A stretch of DNA of 64,000 bases from Yamadazyma tenuis (lineage: Eukaryota > Ascomycota > Pichiomycetes > Serinales > Debaryomycetaceae), in assembly GCF_029203305.1 (NCBI RefSeq), contig NC_089463.1, positions 1,071,001 through 1,135,000 of the forward strand. The letters are read 5' to 3'. Position 1 is the stretch's first letter, and every line of letters begins with the position of its first letter. The position numbers were made by a program, and so were the translations under genes. Shown here one piece after another: positions 48,546 through 58,617 of this stretch. The notes beneath the pieces were generated by a model, which was given only the letters and a program-made list of their open reading frames with translations, was not told the DNA's origin and searched no databases.

Positions 48546-51181
48546 TCAAGGTCCCTGAGAGATGATATGGCTCTTCCACTGGTTAAAGTCAAGGTTTTCG
48601 CTGTACAAAAAATTGAATGTATCGTCAGACTCGGGCTTGAACTTCTTCTCTTCCGTGAACAAAAAGTCCAAATCATCTTCTTCCTCTTCTCTTTCTCTCT
48701 TGAGACCCAACCCATTCAACAATCCCAGACTTTTGTCGGTACCGGCAACACCACCGGCAATTTCGGCACACACATCGAGAATCTCCATCGACACCGCTTC
48801 CTTGATGCTACTCACCTGCTTGAACGACGTGACGATGGCCTCAGGCTTAATGGTAGCAGTCCACTCAGTAGAAGGAGACGATGGCGTCCGAAGAGTACTG
48901 TTACCGTTCAAAGACTTAATGGAAGAAATTGACGACTTGCCATTTACCGAAGGAGAAGGCGTAGGTAAGCCTTTCAAGTCCAGCGAGTCATCAAACTCCA
49001 CAAGGTTCGCCAACGACGCAAAGAAGAACTTCTCCGGATCTTGGTCCGACATCTCCTTTCTCTTGTTCAACTCAAACACCTGCGATTCGTTCTCATCGAT
49101 GCTGCTGAAGATATCGCCAATTGCGTGCTCATTCAACTTACCTCCAGAGATCTTATTCTGGAAGTTGGGAGATTGGTTGTTATCACCGGGAGTATTCTTG
49201 TTGCTCTGACTGGTGGGAACTTGCGGCGTAGGAATACTGTTGGGGGTTCTGATAGCATTGGCCAATGAAGCCGGGGTGGTGGCACTCGCTCCTGGGGTTG
49301 GAGCACCTCCTTTGGTGGATTTTTTCCTACCGGCCTGGGAACTTGTAGAAGCTCTCTTACCCTTGGCACGGGCATTGGCATTGGCACTGGCAGACTGTCC
49401 CATGATAGGTGAAGAGCTGGGGTTGTTCATCATGGGGCTGTTGATTACGGGCTGTGACACGGTGGGGGCCGATAATGGCTGTGTTTGGGGGATGCCTTGA
49501 GGTTGTCCAGTAGGACCCGACCACTGGGATTGGCCCATATTCATCTGGTTATACCCACCCGGAAGAGGAGCCAGTTGTTGTTGTTGTTGTTGTTGAGGTT
49601 GTGGCTGTGGTTTGAACTGGTTTCGTATCTGGGACACCGGCACCTGTGGCATTTGCTGCTGAGGCTGTTGCGCCTGGAGCTGCTGCCTGCGAATGTTGAA
49701 CTGCTCCTTGACGTAGTCAAAGTATTTGAAGTATTGGACTCTAAGCTTCTCGGCTAGGTCGGGCGAAGCAAAATAGCTTCCTCTTTGCAATTTCTCCATG
49801 ATATTCTTGGTCATGCTCTTCATCTGAATCAACCGTTTCGTGCCTTCGACGTTTTTGGTCAAAATGAAAAAGTAGTTGATGATGCTATCCACATTGGAGT
49901 ATTGCAGAGAGATCTTTGACATGGTGTCTCTGACGGTGTTCTTATCATTTTGAGATAACAACCCTGAAACATCCTTCAAAGTCACGTTGTTGCGAGAAAC
50001 TTCTTCAATCAACTGCCGCAACTTCATTCGCATGTCATCTGTGAATGGAGGTAACATGGCTGCCAACTGGTTGCCATTACCAGCAGCACTCAGAGGACGC
50101 ATATTCATCTGATTTCCTGGTGCAACTTGTCCACCAGACGGGGATTGGGCCATAGGTTGTCTTTGGTTCATCACAGGGCTTTGGTTCATGGGCAAGTTGT
50201 TCATTAATGGCAGCTGTTGAGGCATCTGGTTTATTTGAGAAGGCACCTGAGTCTGCGGCTGGGCAAGTCTGCGTTGTTGGGTTTGAATCTGTACTTGTGC
50301 TTGTGGCATGTTCATTTGATTCATTTGGTTCATGTTCATTTGGTTCATATTTCCCTGAGCACCTGCCTGGTTGATTTGCTGTTGGCCACTGGCCTGGCTG
50401 CCCATTCTGGGTTGGGGTTGCGGCTGTTGAGGTTGACGAGCTTGTTGCTGCTTCCACTGGATAGTTTTCTGGTGCACAATGAACTTTCTGATGAAGCTTT
50501 CCTCTTGAGCCTGGTCCAAGTTGTTCTGAATCGAACCGTTACTCTGGAGCCTCTTCAACAACATCATGGCCTCTGAGCTATACTTCAAAATATCCTGAGG
50601 GGTTATGGAGAAGTTGGGGGGTTTTGGACCTTGCTGGGCCTGATTTGGTGGTGGCCGTTGCTGCTGTTGTTGAGGCTGGTGAGAGTACTGCCGTTGCTGC
50701 TGGTTTGCAATGGCCTGGGGTTGTTGGGGTTGTTGGGGTTGTTGGGGCTGCTGAAGTTGTTGAGGCTGCTGAGGCGGTTGCGACTGAGACTGCTGCGACT
50801 GTTGGGCCTGCTGTTGTTTCTGCTGCATTTGTCTTTGCATCAACTGCTGCTTCTGCTGGGGAGTCAAGTTGTTGATGTTGAAGTTATTGCCCATATTCAT
50901 GTTCATGCCATTGCCCATGTTCATGTTGTTCATGCCGTTCATATTCATGTTGTGCATGCCATTCATACCCATATTATTCATGCCCATGTTCATATTGTTC
51001 ATGTTCATGTTGTTGATGCTGTTCTGCGAGATATTGTTCTGCGAGAGGTTATTCTGCGAGATATTGTTCTGCGAGAGGTTATTCTGCGAGATATTGTTCT
51101 GCGGGAGGTTGTTCTGCGGGAGGTTGTTCTGCGACATGTTGTTCATGTTCATGTTCATACCCATGTTGTTCATTCTGTTTG

Positions 51182-51212
<31 letters not shown>

Positions 51213-51857
51213 AGGATGTAACTTCCGCTGCTGCTGCTGCCGCAACGCTACCTGAAGATGCGTGTTATGGATTTCCTTGATGGTGCCCATGGCACTGGCC
51301 GGGATCATTTTCTTGTTGATACAGTCAAACACCTGGTTCCAGGTGGTGACAGTGGACGGTAAGTTGGGGATCTTTGCCAAAAGCGCCGGGGGAATGGCGG
51401 CATTTCTGATCATATTCAGAATCTGCTGGATGGTTTGTTGCTGGGATGGAGTGCCGGTAGCACCAGCCTGGGGGTCCTGGCCCTGGCCCTGGCCATGGCC
51501 CGGCTGCATCTGGTTGGCCTGGATCTGGGCCGCAGTCTGCTGCCGAGCCTGGGCCTGTTGTTGCATAAAGTTGGATGAGGCAGTAGTGTTGGCAGCGGGA
51601 CGCGGAGCGTTGGCACGGGCACCCGACCGGAGCAGTGTGATCTTCAGCTTGATCACTCTCAAGTACTCGTCTTTTCCCTGGCTCTTTAAAAAAGTGTATT
51701 TCTCAAACTCAGACGCCATGGTGGCCGCCTTTTGATCATTATAATTGGTATTTTGAATCTCCTTTAAAGTGGCCGCCAAAATGTGGACAACCTTTTGCCG
51801 GTCTGCCACCGAGTACATCGAGTGCCAGGTGGAGCCTCCGTTGACCTGGTTATTCAT
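48546..51857 (-). CDS. GAL11: Mediator tail subunit Med15/Gal11
   Basis: This Mediator tail subunit is contacted by many activators. An N-terminal KIX-like domain (about 8-90, STWHSMYSVADRQKVVHIL and YLRVIKLKI) is followed by very long Gln/Asn/Met-rich tracts (polyQ, NMN and QNN repeats), an activator-binding central region, and a C-terminal Mediator-association region with the TP..P..T-rich linker. Its length of 1103 residues is similar to Gal11 (1081). A 15-bp in-frame minisatellite lies inside. The Q/N-rich parts give long shadow ORFs on the other strand. Confidence 0.93.
51022..51141. repeat. 15-bp coding minisatellite in MED15
   Basis: Eight units of 15 bp, each starting TTCTGCG on the plus strand, encode a 5-residue repeat (NNISQ, NNLSQ or NNLPQ). 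Unit variants alternate, suggesting expansion by two-unit steps. Confidence 0.9.
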
Positions 51858-52386
51858 GGGGGATTTTGGAATCAGTAGAACCGGTTAGTGGATAAGGATA
51901 TGCTAGCGTGACGTTGAAAAAACGGTTGATAGAACGGGAGGAAGAGATGTGGAAATCAACAGTAGGGTTCCACGAATATCACCACGGAGTTACAAACAAT
52001 CGGTAGTAGTTGAGTAAAAAAGGTGTTAGTTAAATTTTTACCTTACGGGGTTCGTTATTTTTTTCCTGATTGATTTTTTCAGGTTCTCGATTATAAGGTG
52101 GCTCGCCTACCAGGAATGGAATCGTGTTAGAAATAGACGAGAAAACAGAGAGGGAGAGACACAGAGAACACAACAGCACACAACAGGAGTATCACACTGT
52201 CATACACCACATCAGTAGTCCGGTGCCCAGTGAGGTGATTTTCTACATATTTGAGTCTCGGATCAAAGTCGGGGTTTTGTTGCTGGGACGATTGCACACG
52301 GCGTACACAGTTTTCAAATTCCAATCAGCGAACGCCGAGCGATAATTTCTTTTGTTCATTAGCTAATCTTATCTAAGTAGTTGCAA
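51858..52386. other. MED15 upstream / DIP2 3' region
   Basis: A 530-bp interval with T- and A-rich tracts near 52040-52080. The 73-codon ORF at 52124-52345 has no recognisable feature. No RNA gene was seen. Confidence 0.5.
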
Positions 52387-55260
52387 CTAAATAGTGACAA
52401 ATGACCTTTTAATAGCCCGAGAGTCTTCTGCCGCCGCCTGCTCGGCCTGGTCAATATACTGGGCCTGATGCTGTAAATTCCATTGGGTTCTCACGAATTT
52501 CATCCCTTGTAAATTAAAGTTGATCTTGTGGCTGCTGCCCTCAAGCAGTTGCCGCAAATGAGTTTTAATTGTCACCAACTGACTCTTTAAATCCAGATCC
52601 TTCTGGTGCACCAACTCCTTGAGATTGTTCTTCACCAAGAAGTTCAACACCTTGCACACCACCGAGATCTGGTTCAAATTGTTGAGTTTTTGCATCCACA
52701 CCTCGATGAACGCGAGAAGCTTTTTGGTGTAGGAGAATGGAAGCACAAGCAACGCATCCTCCAATTGTGCCGACCGGATGCTTGTCACGGTCTTGAACAC
52801 ATGCTGCTCGCCGCTCATACCGTACGCCATCAAAATCGTGTGGGACTCCGGTTTGGTGGGTTTTACCCCATGGGGCTGCTTTTGGTACTGGGCGAGCGCC
52901 TGATGATACTGAACTTGATTGTTCAAGTCCTCATACCCGATGTCGATGGCCTCGATAAGCTTCTCTCCCGCCTTCAACGACTCCATTGTCTGCTTGGTCA
53001 CCTTCGTCACCTCATCACTGTCGTCACCTTCTTCTGTAACCGGTTCTTCACCTTCAAGCGATGTCAAGAGCGTATCCTCATACAACTCATCGATCTCCTT
53101 TTCCCGCTCTTCTTCCAAGAACACTTGGTCGTTGGTGGCACTCCAGAGACGGAGCGAGTGGTCGTGGGACGCGGAGACCATGAACAAACCACTGTGACTG
53201 ACACTGAGACTCCAAACTTCCAGCTGGTGAGCAACCAACTTCTGGATACACTCGAACTTGTCTCCATCCCAGTACTTGATCAACCCGTCCTTACCACTGG
53301 AGAAGAAGTTGTGCGAGTCCCCAATGAACTTGACGTTCATGATCGAGTCTTGGTGCCCGAAAATGGACTTATGACAGTCTCCAAAGTCCAACCCCCAGAT
53401 CTTGATATTCTTGTCGGCAGAGGAGGTGATGATCAACTTGGAGTCACTGGAGATATCGATCGATAACACCGGGAGTTTGTGTCCGTATAATGTTAAGAAC
53501 AACTTCAAGGTGTCGAGGTACACCACCTGCACGTTGTTGTTCAATAAGGAGATGGCTAGTAACTTTCCGTGCGACGACACTTTGACGGCCAACACTTCAT
53601 CTGTCATCTCCAACGTTTGTTTGTGGTTAAACTTCAACTTGGTGACGACCTCCTTGGTACCAGGTACCGTTTCGGTCACCAACTGTAAGTCCCAGAACTT
53701 GACACTTTTGTCGTTTCCTCCCGTAATCAATGTTTTCCCATCGGGACTCAAGTCGAGACACCAGATTGCACTTCCTTCATCATTGGACTCGTCTCCTTTA
53801 TGGGCTTGCTCGACCTTGTCCACCAACGACGACGATGATAAGTCGTAGAGCTCCAAATCCCCATTTTTATAGCCAATGACCACCAACGAACCTCCTGGTA
53901 AAAACTTGCAGCATAAGGCATATCCACTGGATAACTGAAAGTTTCTCAACACATTAAAGGTTTTAAGATTCCACACCTTGAGCTCTCCATTTGAGGCCGT
54001 CACCAACAATTGGTCGTCGCTGGAGATGTCGATGGACCGAATGTCGTTTCGGTGACCAAGAAGTTCGATGGTGTTGCTTCTGTCTATCACCACCTCCTGG
54101 TTCTTCTTCAAGTTTTCAGGCATTTGAACCGTGTAGAGCTCCACTGCGTTGTTCACCAATGATACCAACACCTTCAACTTCTTGCCAGCCTTGAACCAGC
54201 TGCACGACTTGATTTTGTGGATGGTTCGCAAAGTGGTAAACGGAGTTATTAACATGTTGATCTCGTTTTCTCTGATGTTCTCCACAATTTCTTCTTCTGA
54301 CATCCCCTTTTCCTTGAGTCTCTTGGTTCTCGACTTGACCCCCTTCTGTAACTCGGCGTCCGTTCTCACACGGAACATCTCCACCGTTCGGTCGGTGTTT
54401 TGCAAGTAGAAAATCTGGTTGACCTCACCGCCCTTGAGAATTTGCTCAAATTCCATCTGGTTACACCGGGCTTTGCTCTGCTTGGCAAACATCCCACGTT
54501 CCTGGATCTTCTTCATATCCTCGTTTGCCAAGTCAATGTCCCACACCTTGACCTGGTCTTTGTTTCCACTGGTGATGAGCATATTCAGATCATAGTTTAC
54601 TGCTAAAGACCAACACTCGTTGGAATGGGCAATGTGGGTCTCAACACACTGTTTGGACTCGAGCTCCCATAACTTGACCAACCCATCTTTGGAGACACTG
54701 ACGATGTAGTCGTCCAACTCATCGACTTCTTTCTTGCCCTGAGATAAAAACGTCAAGTCGGTAACTTCTCCCTTGTGTCCTTTTAATTTGAACAAGCCTT
54801 CTTCTCCCACCAAATCCCACAAAATTATGCTCGCATCGTTGGACCCAGAAACCAACCGGGTGCCGCTGGTGTCGAATTTCAACTTGCTGATTCTGCTTTT
54901 GTGACCTTGGAATTTAATTATTACAGAGGCCGATGCCAAATCCCACACTTTTATAGTTCCGTCGTTGTAACCTGACGCCACGATGTTGCTGGTCGCGTGG
55001 TAAGCAAGGTAAGAGACGGAGCTTGGCGGCTGGCTTGTAGGCGCATTGGAGGCACCGGGAGTCAACCCATCACTGAGAGTTTGGAGCTTCTCACCCGTCT
55101 TGATGTCCCACACCAAGATCTCTTCCACTCCTGAAGTCAAGGCTCTACCAGCGGATTTCTTGGACTGGCTGTCAATTGGGGGAAGCCAGACTATGTTGGA
55201 CTGCGAGGTAATTACCCCGAAACAGGTTTCCTGCTCGTATCGGTCATATGACTTGACCAT
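52387..55260 (-). CDS. DIP2: Dip2/Utp12, WD40 subunit of the SSU processome
   Basis: A nucleolar U3 snoRNP/UtpB component needed for 18S rRNA processing. Its 957 residues fold as two WD40 propellers with repeated GH...WD units (GYNDGTIKVWDLASA, SGSNDASIILWDL, TGGNDKSVKFWDL, TSSADKNIKIWGLDFG, SASHDHSLRLWSA). A C-terminal Utp12 helical domain follows (about 800-940). The N-terminus MVKSYDRYEQETCFGVI and the C-terminal domain identify Dip2 within the WD40 family. Confidence 0.94.
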   Translation of the reverse strand: MVKSYDRYEQETCFGVITSQSNIVWLPPIDSQSKKSAGRALTSGVEEILVWDIKTGEKLQTLSDGLTPGASNAPTSQPPSSVSYLAYHATSNIVASGYNDGTIKVWDLASASVIIKFQGHKSRISKLKFDTSGTRLVSGSNDASIILWDLVGEEGLFKLKGHKGEVTDLTFLSQGKKEVDELDDYIVSVSKDGLVKLWELESKQCVETHIAHSNECWSLAVNYDLNMLITSGNKDQVKVWDIDLANEDMKKIQERGMFAKQSKARCNQMEFEQILKGGEVNQIFYLQNTDRTVEMFRVRTDAELQKGVKSRTKRLKEKGMSEEEIVENIRENEINMLITPFTTLRTIHKIKSCSWFKAGKKLKVLVSLVNNAVELYTVQMPENLKKNQEVVIDRSNTIELLGHRNDIRSIDISSDDQLLVTASNGELKVWNLKTFNVLRNFQLSSGYALCCKFLPGGSLVVIGYKNGDLELYDLSSSSLVDKVEQAHKGDESNDEGSAIWCLDLSPDGKTLITGGNDKSVKFWDLQLVTETVPGTKEVVTKLKFNHKQTLEMTDEVLAVKVSSHGKLLAISLLNNNVQVVYLDTLKLFLTLYGHKLPVLSIDISSDSKLIITSSADKNIKIWGLDFGDCHKSIFGHQDSIMNVKFIGDSHNFFSSGKDGLIKYWDGDKFECIQKLVAHQLEVWSLSVSHSGLFMVSASHDHSLRLWSATNDQVFLEEEREKEIDELYEDTLLTSLEGEEPVTEEGDDSDEVTKVTKQTMESLKAGEKLIEAIDIGYEDLNNQVQYHQALAQYQKQPHGVKPTKPESHTILMAYGMSGEQHVFKTVTSIRSAQLEDALLVLPFSYTKKLLAFIEVWMQKLNNLNQISVVCKVLNFLVKNNLKELVHQKDLDLKSQLVTIKTHLRQLLEGSSHKINFNLQGMKFVRTQWNLQHQAQYIDQAEQAAAEDSRAIKRSFVTI

Positions 55261-55338
55261 GGTTTATGTACAATTTTTTAGATGAGATGAAAAAATTGCG
55301 ATGCGATCGCGAAAATTTATGGCTGCAAAACCATTCTA

Positions 55339-57369
55339 TTAGAAGGCGGTATATACTAACGACACTAAGAAAAGCATTAGTGGAGAAAAGTGCACTTGAA
55401 TATTAGCACCCGAGTCCAGAGATCTTGAAGCCGAGCTTGTTGGGGTCTTGAAGCTGGTTCCAGTGGAACTGGTGGTTCCACCCTCTCCGGTTGTACTCGC
55501 ATCACCAGCACGGGTGGAACTGGCAAGGGACTCACTGGTCTGTAGGCTCTCAGCACTATCTGAAACCAGCAGCGAGAAATCCACCACCGCAGAGTACACC
55601 ATATCACTTTTATCGGGAAACCAACAGTAGTCTTCAAAGCATTTCTGGCACTCCGAAGACTGGCTCAAGTTAAACCGCTCCTGAGTTCTCCGTATCACAG
55701 CACACCCCACACACGTCGCCCATTTCCCATCATCGGAAAAATTGCCCCGGGACGCTATTTCAAACCCGTTTTTAATCATCGCGAGCTTTTCGTCCTCATC
55801 GTATGTCAACTTGAAAGAAGAAGTGTTACTGTCGTACGACTGGTGGATATTAGGAACGTATACAATCAACGGCACATCAGTGGTGTTGATGTCCTTGTTA
55901 CCACTCAACTCCACCAACGGGTCCAACTCCGAAGCGTTGCACCCAAAGAAGACTGGCCTCTCATTGAGTCCTTGGTCAAGAAACTCTTCGTATGACGAAG
56001 GCATATACGGAATGGGGGTTCCCTTTCCCTGGTGTCCAAACTGACGACGATAGGTATGAATAAGTGCCGAGCCGTTGGGCCACCCGGTAGGCGTGTCGCT
56101 GGAGCTATCGAACGCAAGAATCACATCCACCCCCCGCTTTGGTTGTACCAAAGGGTACAAGGGGATGTTCTGATCGTCTTCTCCTCCATCCACGAGGTTC
56201 ATGGTGGAGTTCCCGGTGATAACCTCGTTATCCGCGTACTCGGAGCGGTAGAAAGGGTTGGGCTCGTACAAGGCCACGTCAATGTCGGTCAGACTTAACA
56301 ACCCCATCACCTTTTCAATGGCTCCGTACAAATACTTGGTGAGTTTCTGATCCTTGGCCTTGGTCAAAAGCTGGTTGAATATCGTCAGCGAGCTAGCCAA
56401 CACAAATCCACCGTTATCGAAGTTCACCACGCACTCGCTGCTCAGATTGGGTTGACCATTGTCGAGATTGGTGCCAATATACTGCGTATCGACAAAACTC
56501 CTGACACTGGGATCCCAGCTGCCAAACTCATACGGGGTGATCTCGTATACGGTTGAGTTCAAGGTGATGGTTCGGACCTGGGGGTTTCGGGAATCGGCCA
56601 CCACAAATGGGTATGGCATCGTATGGTCTTCAAAACTCGATAAGTTCCTGATTCCCGACCAGGTTAGGTTTTGGCCGCCATCGGTGGTAAAGAACTGGTA
56701 CCCCAACATGCGACCCCAGAGATCGGTCAAAGTGGTCTCAAAATGCTCTTCTTTGGCACTTAGACTGGTTCCAATGTCAGAGTAGTACAGTCCCGTCTTA
56801 AAGATGTTAAGACCATTGGGATTGAACACCGAATCCTCCAAGTTCCAGATATCTAATTTGCCCGATAAAATGTCGTCCACGCTGATCCAGTTATTGAGGG
56901 CCAAGGTGCCCACCAACCAGCTGCCACCAGAAAGACCGGCAATGTAGGTCGAGCTATCCAAAAGACCCCCCAAAGCCTTTTTGTTGGCATTGGTGTACCG
57001 CCCATCCATCGCCAACACCTCGCCGGCTCCTGTCAACATGGCCCTATAGCCACCGCCACTGAATGCCAAACCAATGGTGATATTGTGGGAGTTTGAGTAC
57101 TGATCAATGAACTGTGAGGCATTGAAATCCGAGAGCTGGGCAATGTTTTCGAGAAATCCCGCCAACTTGTCATTGGTGTACTTTTGCCGAGCCTGAACGT
57201 ACTCCTTTTCGTTATCAGAGATGCTGTTAGCTTCTCGTAAAAGACTGAAACTGGGACATTCCACTTGGTAAGGCTCATATGCGTTTCGCTCATGGTCCCA
57301 GGGCCAGGTAATGGCGATCACCACTTGAGTCGCCGTCATCAACCAGACAACACACCACGAATAAAGCAT
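55339..57369 (-). CDS. PLB1: Phospholipase B (lysophospholipase), GPI-type
   Basis: This secreted or cell-wall phospholipase B removes both acyl chains from phospholipids and is a nutrient scavenger in yeasts. An N-terminal signal peptide (about 1-20) is followed by the catalytic cPLA2-like domain with GLAFSGGGYRAMLTGAGE and nucleophile Ser in GLSGGSWLVGT, then many N-glycosylation sites. A Ser/Thr-rich C-terminal stalk and a terminal hydrophobic segment (LMLFLVSLVYTAF) fit GPI attachment. Length is 676 residues. Which PLB paralogue it is cannot be told. Confidence 0.94.
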   Translation of the reverse strand: MLYSWCVVWLMTATQVVIAITWPWDHERNAYEPYQVECPSFSLLREANSISDNEKEYVQARQKYTNDKLAGFLENIAQLSDFNASQFIDQYSNSHNITIGLAFSGGGYRAMLTGAGEVLAMDGRYTNANKKALGGLLDSSTYIAGLSGGSWLVGTLALNNWISVDDILSGKLDIWNLEDSVFNPNGLNIFKTGLYYSDIGTSLSAKEEHFETTLTDLWGRMLGYQFFTTDGGQNLTWSGIRNLSSFEDHTMPYPFVVADSRNPQVRTITLNSTVYEITPYEFGSWDPSVRSFVDTQYIGTNLDNGQPNLSSECVVNFDNGGFVLASSLTIFNQLLTKAKDQKLTKYLYGAIEKVMGLLSLTDIDVALYEPNPFYRSEYADNEVITGNSTMNLVDGGEDDQNIPLYPLVQPKRGVDVILAFDSSSDTPTGWPNGSALIHTYRRQFGHQGKGTPIPYMPSSYEEFLDQGLNERPVFFGCNASELDPLVELSGNKDINTTDVPLIVYVPNIHQSYDSNTSSFKLTYDEDEKLAMIKNGFEIASRGNFSDDGKWATCVGCAVIRRTQERFNLSQSSECQKCFEDYCWFPDKSDMVYSAVVDFSLLVSDSAESLQTSESLASSTRAGDASTTGEGGTTSSTGTSFKTPTSSASRSLDSGANIQVHFSPLMLFLVSLVYTAF

Positions 57370-57559
57370 GTCTGGGTATATGAGTATATGGAACTGAAAA
57401 AGACATACTTGTTGCTATTTAAATAGAGTTTCAAGCAGTGTTTCATGAGCAACAATTGTTAGAAAATATTGGGGAAGCAGCTGCAAAAGCCGCTCGAAAA
57501 TTGCAAATCATTTTCAGACATCTCGCGCGAGACTCTATAGGTTATTATGTACTCTAATA

Positions 57560-58549
57560 CTACCCTAATCTAATACCTCTAACGACAATGGGGATCATGG
57601 CACCGGTAGAGATGGTGAACCGTCTATGGCCCAACACGGTGATGAACGTCCTGATGGTCCCGGCGTGGGACGTAGTAGAAATGAAGGTATTGGCCACCGC
57701 CAGTTGCTTGGCGACTTCCCCCACAGCAATGTTATAGTCCTCATCAAAAACCCGTTGTAAAAACCTGTTGGTGCGGATGCAGTGCTCGTGTAACTTCTCG
57801 CGGTTGTGAGCATCAAAGAATTCGTCTTCCTCGGTGAACCCATCTTCAAATACAAACCCGTACTGCCCAAACCGCTGCTGGATCACCGATTTAGTAGACC
57901 TACGATCACAAAGATTCAACCCCGAGGTTTCCCTGAGCCCTTCAGTCACCACCGGCTGGAGTCCCTGCGGCTTGAGACCGGTCCAGGTGTGCGCCAACGT
58001 GTGTGACGACCGTTGCAACGGTGATACGTAAAATTTGGATGGCATTGGGGCTCCTTGGGCGAGCTGATGTTTCCAGAGCTCATGGTTCTCCTTGGCCTGG
58101 TTAATGCCCAAGTCTGTCAACATGGGGTCGGGAGCAAACTCCACGTCACCATCATGTGTTTCCTTGTACCACTTGCGGTACCATTCTTCGTAGCTGTATT
58201 TGTTGATCACCACGTTGTGGAACCCCTGACCATGTCTGGCCAAAAACAACAACTTGTACGCCTCATTGCCTGGCGCCTTGAGATTAAGTTCCTTAAGATC
58301 AGCAATGGTCTGGTCCCACGACTTGAGGCGGCCAAAGTCCTCGGTGGCGTAGTTGAATTTGAAGTCGTCTGTGGCGTCCTCTGCCTGTTTGAAGAAGCCT
58401 TTAACCACCTCGAACCTCCAGCGGAACGCCCCTGTCTTCTGGCGCAACTCATCGATCCGTTGCCGGTAGAGGATCTCCTGGTCTTCGTCTTCATGGGCAT
58501 CGGCGTAGTCGGCCTCCGTGGGAATCAATAACGATGGCTTGCTCATCAT
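57560..58549 (-). CDS. Pmu1-like histidine phosphatase (phosphoglycerate-mutase superfamily)
   Basis: A branch-1 histidine phosphatase similar to S. cerevisiae Pmu1, which suppresses phosphoglycerate mutase or adenine pathway defects, and to its phosphatase relatives. The phosphate-accepting motif LARHGQGFHN has His106. Other motifs are DLGINQAKENHELW, the SPLQRSSHTL arginine, GLRETSGLNLCDRR and the second His in STTSHAGTIRT. Length is 329 residues from the first ATG (58547-58549). The second, adjacent ATG is equally possible. The true substrate is unknown. Confidence 0.88.
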   Translation of the reverse strand: MMSKPSLLIPTEADYADAHEDEDQEILYRQRIDELRQKTGAFRWRFEVVKGFFKQAEDATDDFKFNYATEDFGRLKSWDQTIADLKELNLKAPGNEAYKLLFLARHGQGFHNVVINKYSYEEWYRKWYKETHDGDVEFAPDPMLTDLGINQAKENHELWKHQLAQGAPMPSKFYVSPLQRSSHTLAHTWTGLKPQGLQPVVTEGLRETSGLNLCDRRSTKSVIQQRFGQYGFVFEDGFTEEDEFFDAHNREKLHEHCIRTNRFLQRVFDEDYNIAVGEVAKQLAVANTFISTTSHAGTIRTFITVLGHRRFTISTGAMIPIVVRGIRLG

Positions 58550-58617
58550 AAGATGGATTTCCAAAATCAATACCAAATTGCGCGACTCAATTAATATCGT
58601 TAATTATAATATACATG

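Noticed and set aside
52606..53466. 286-codon plus ORF opposite DIP2
   Set aside because: Antisense shadow of the WD40/Utp12 coding region with no independent evidence.
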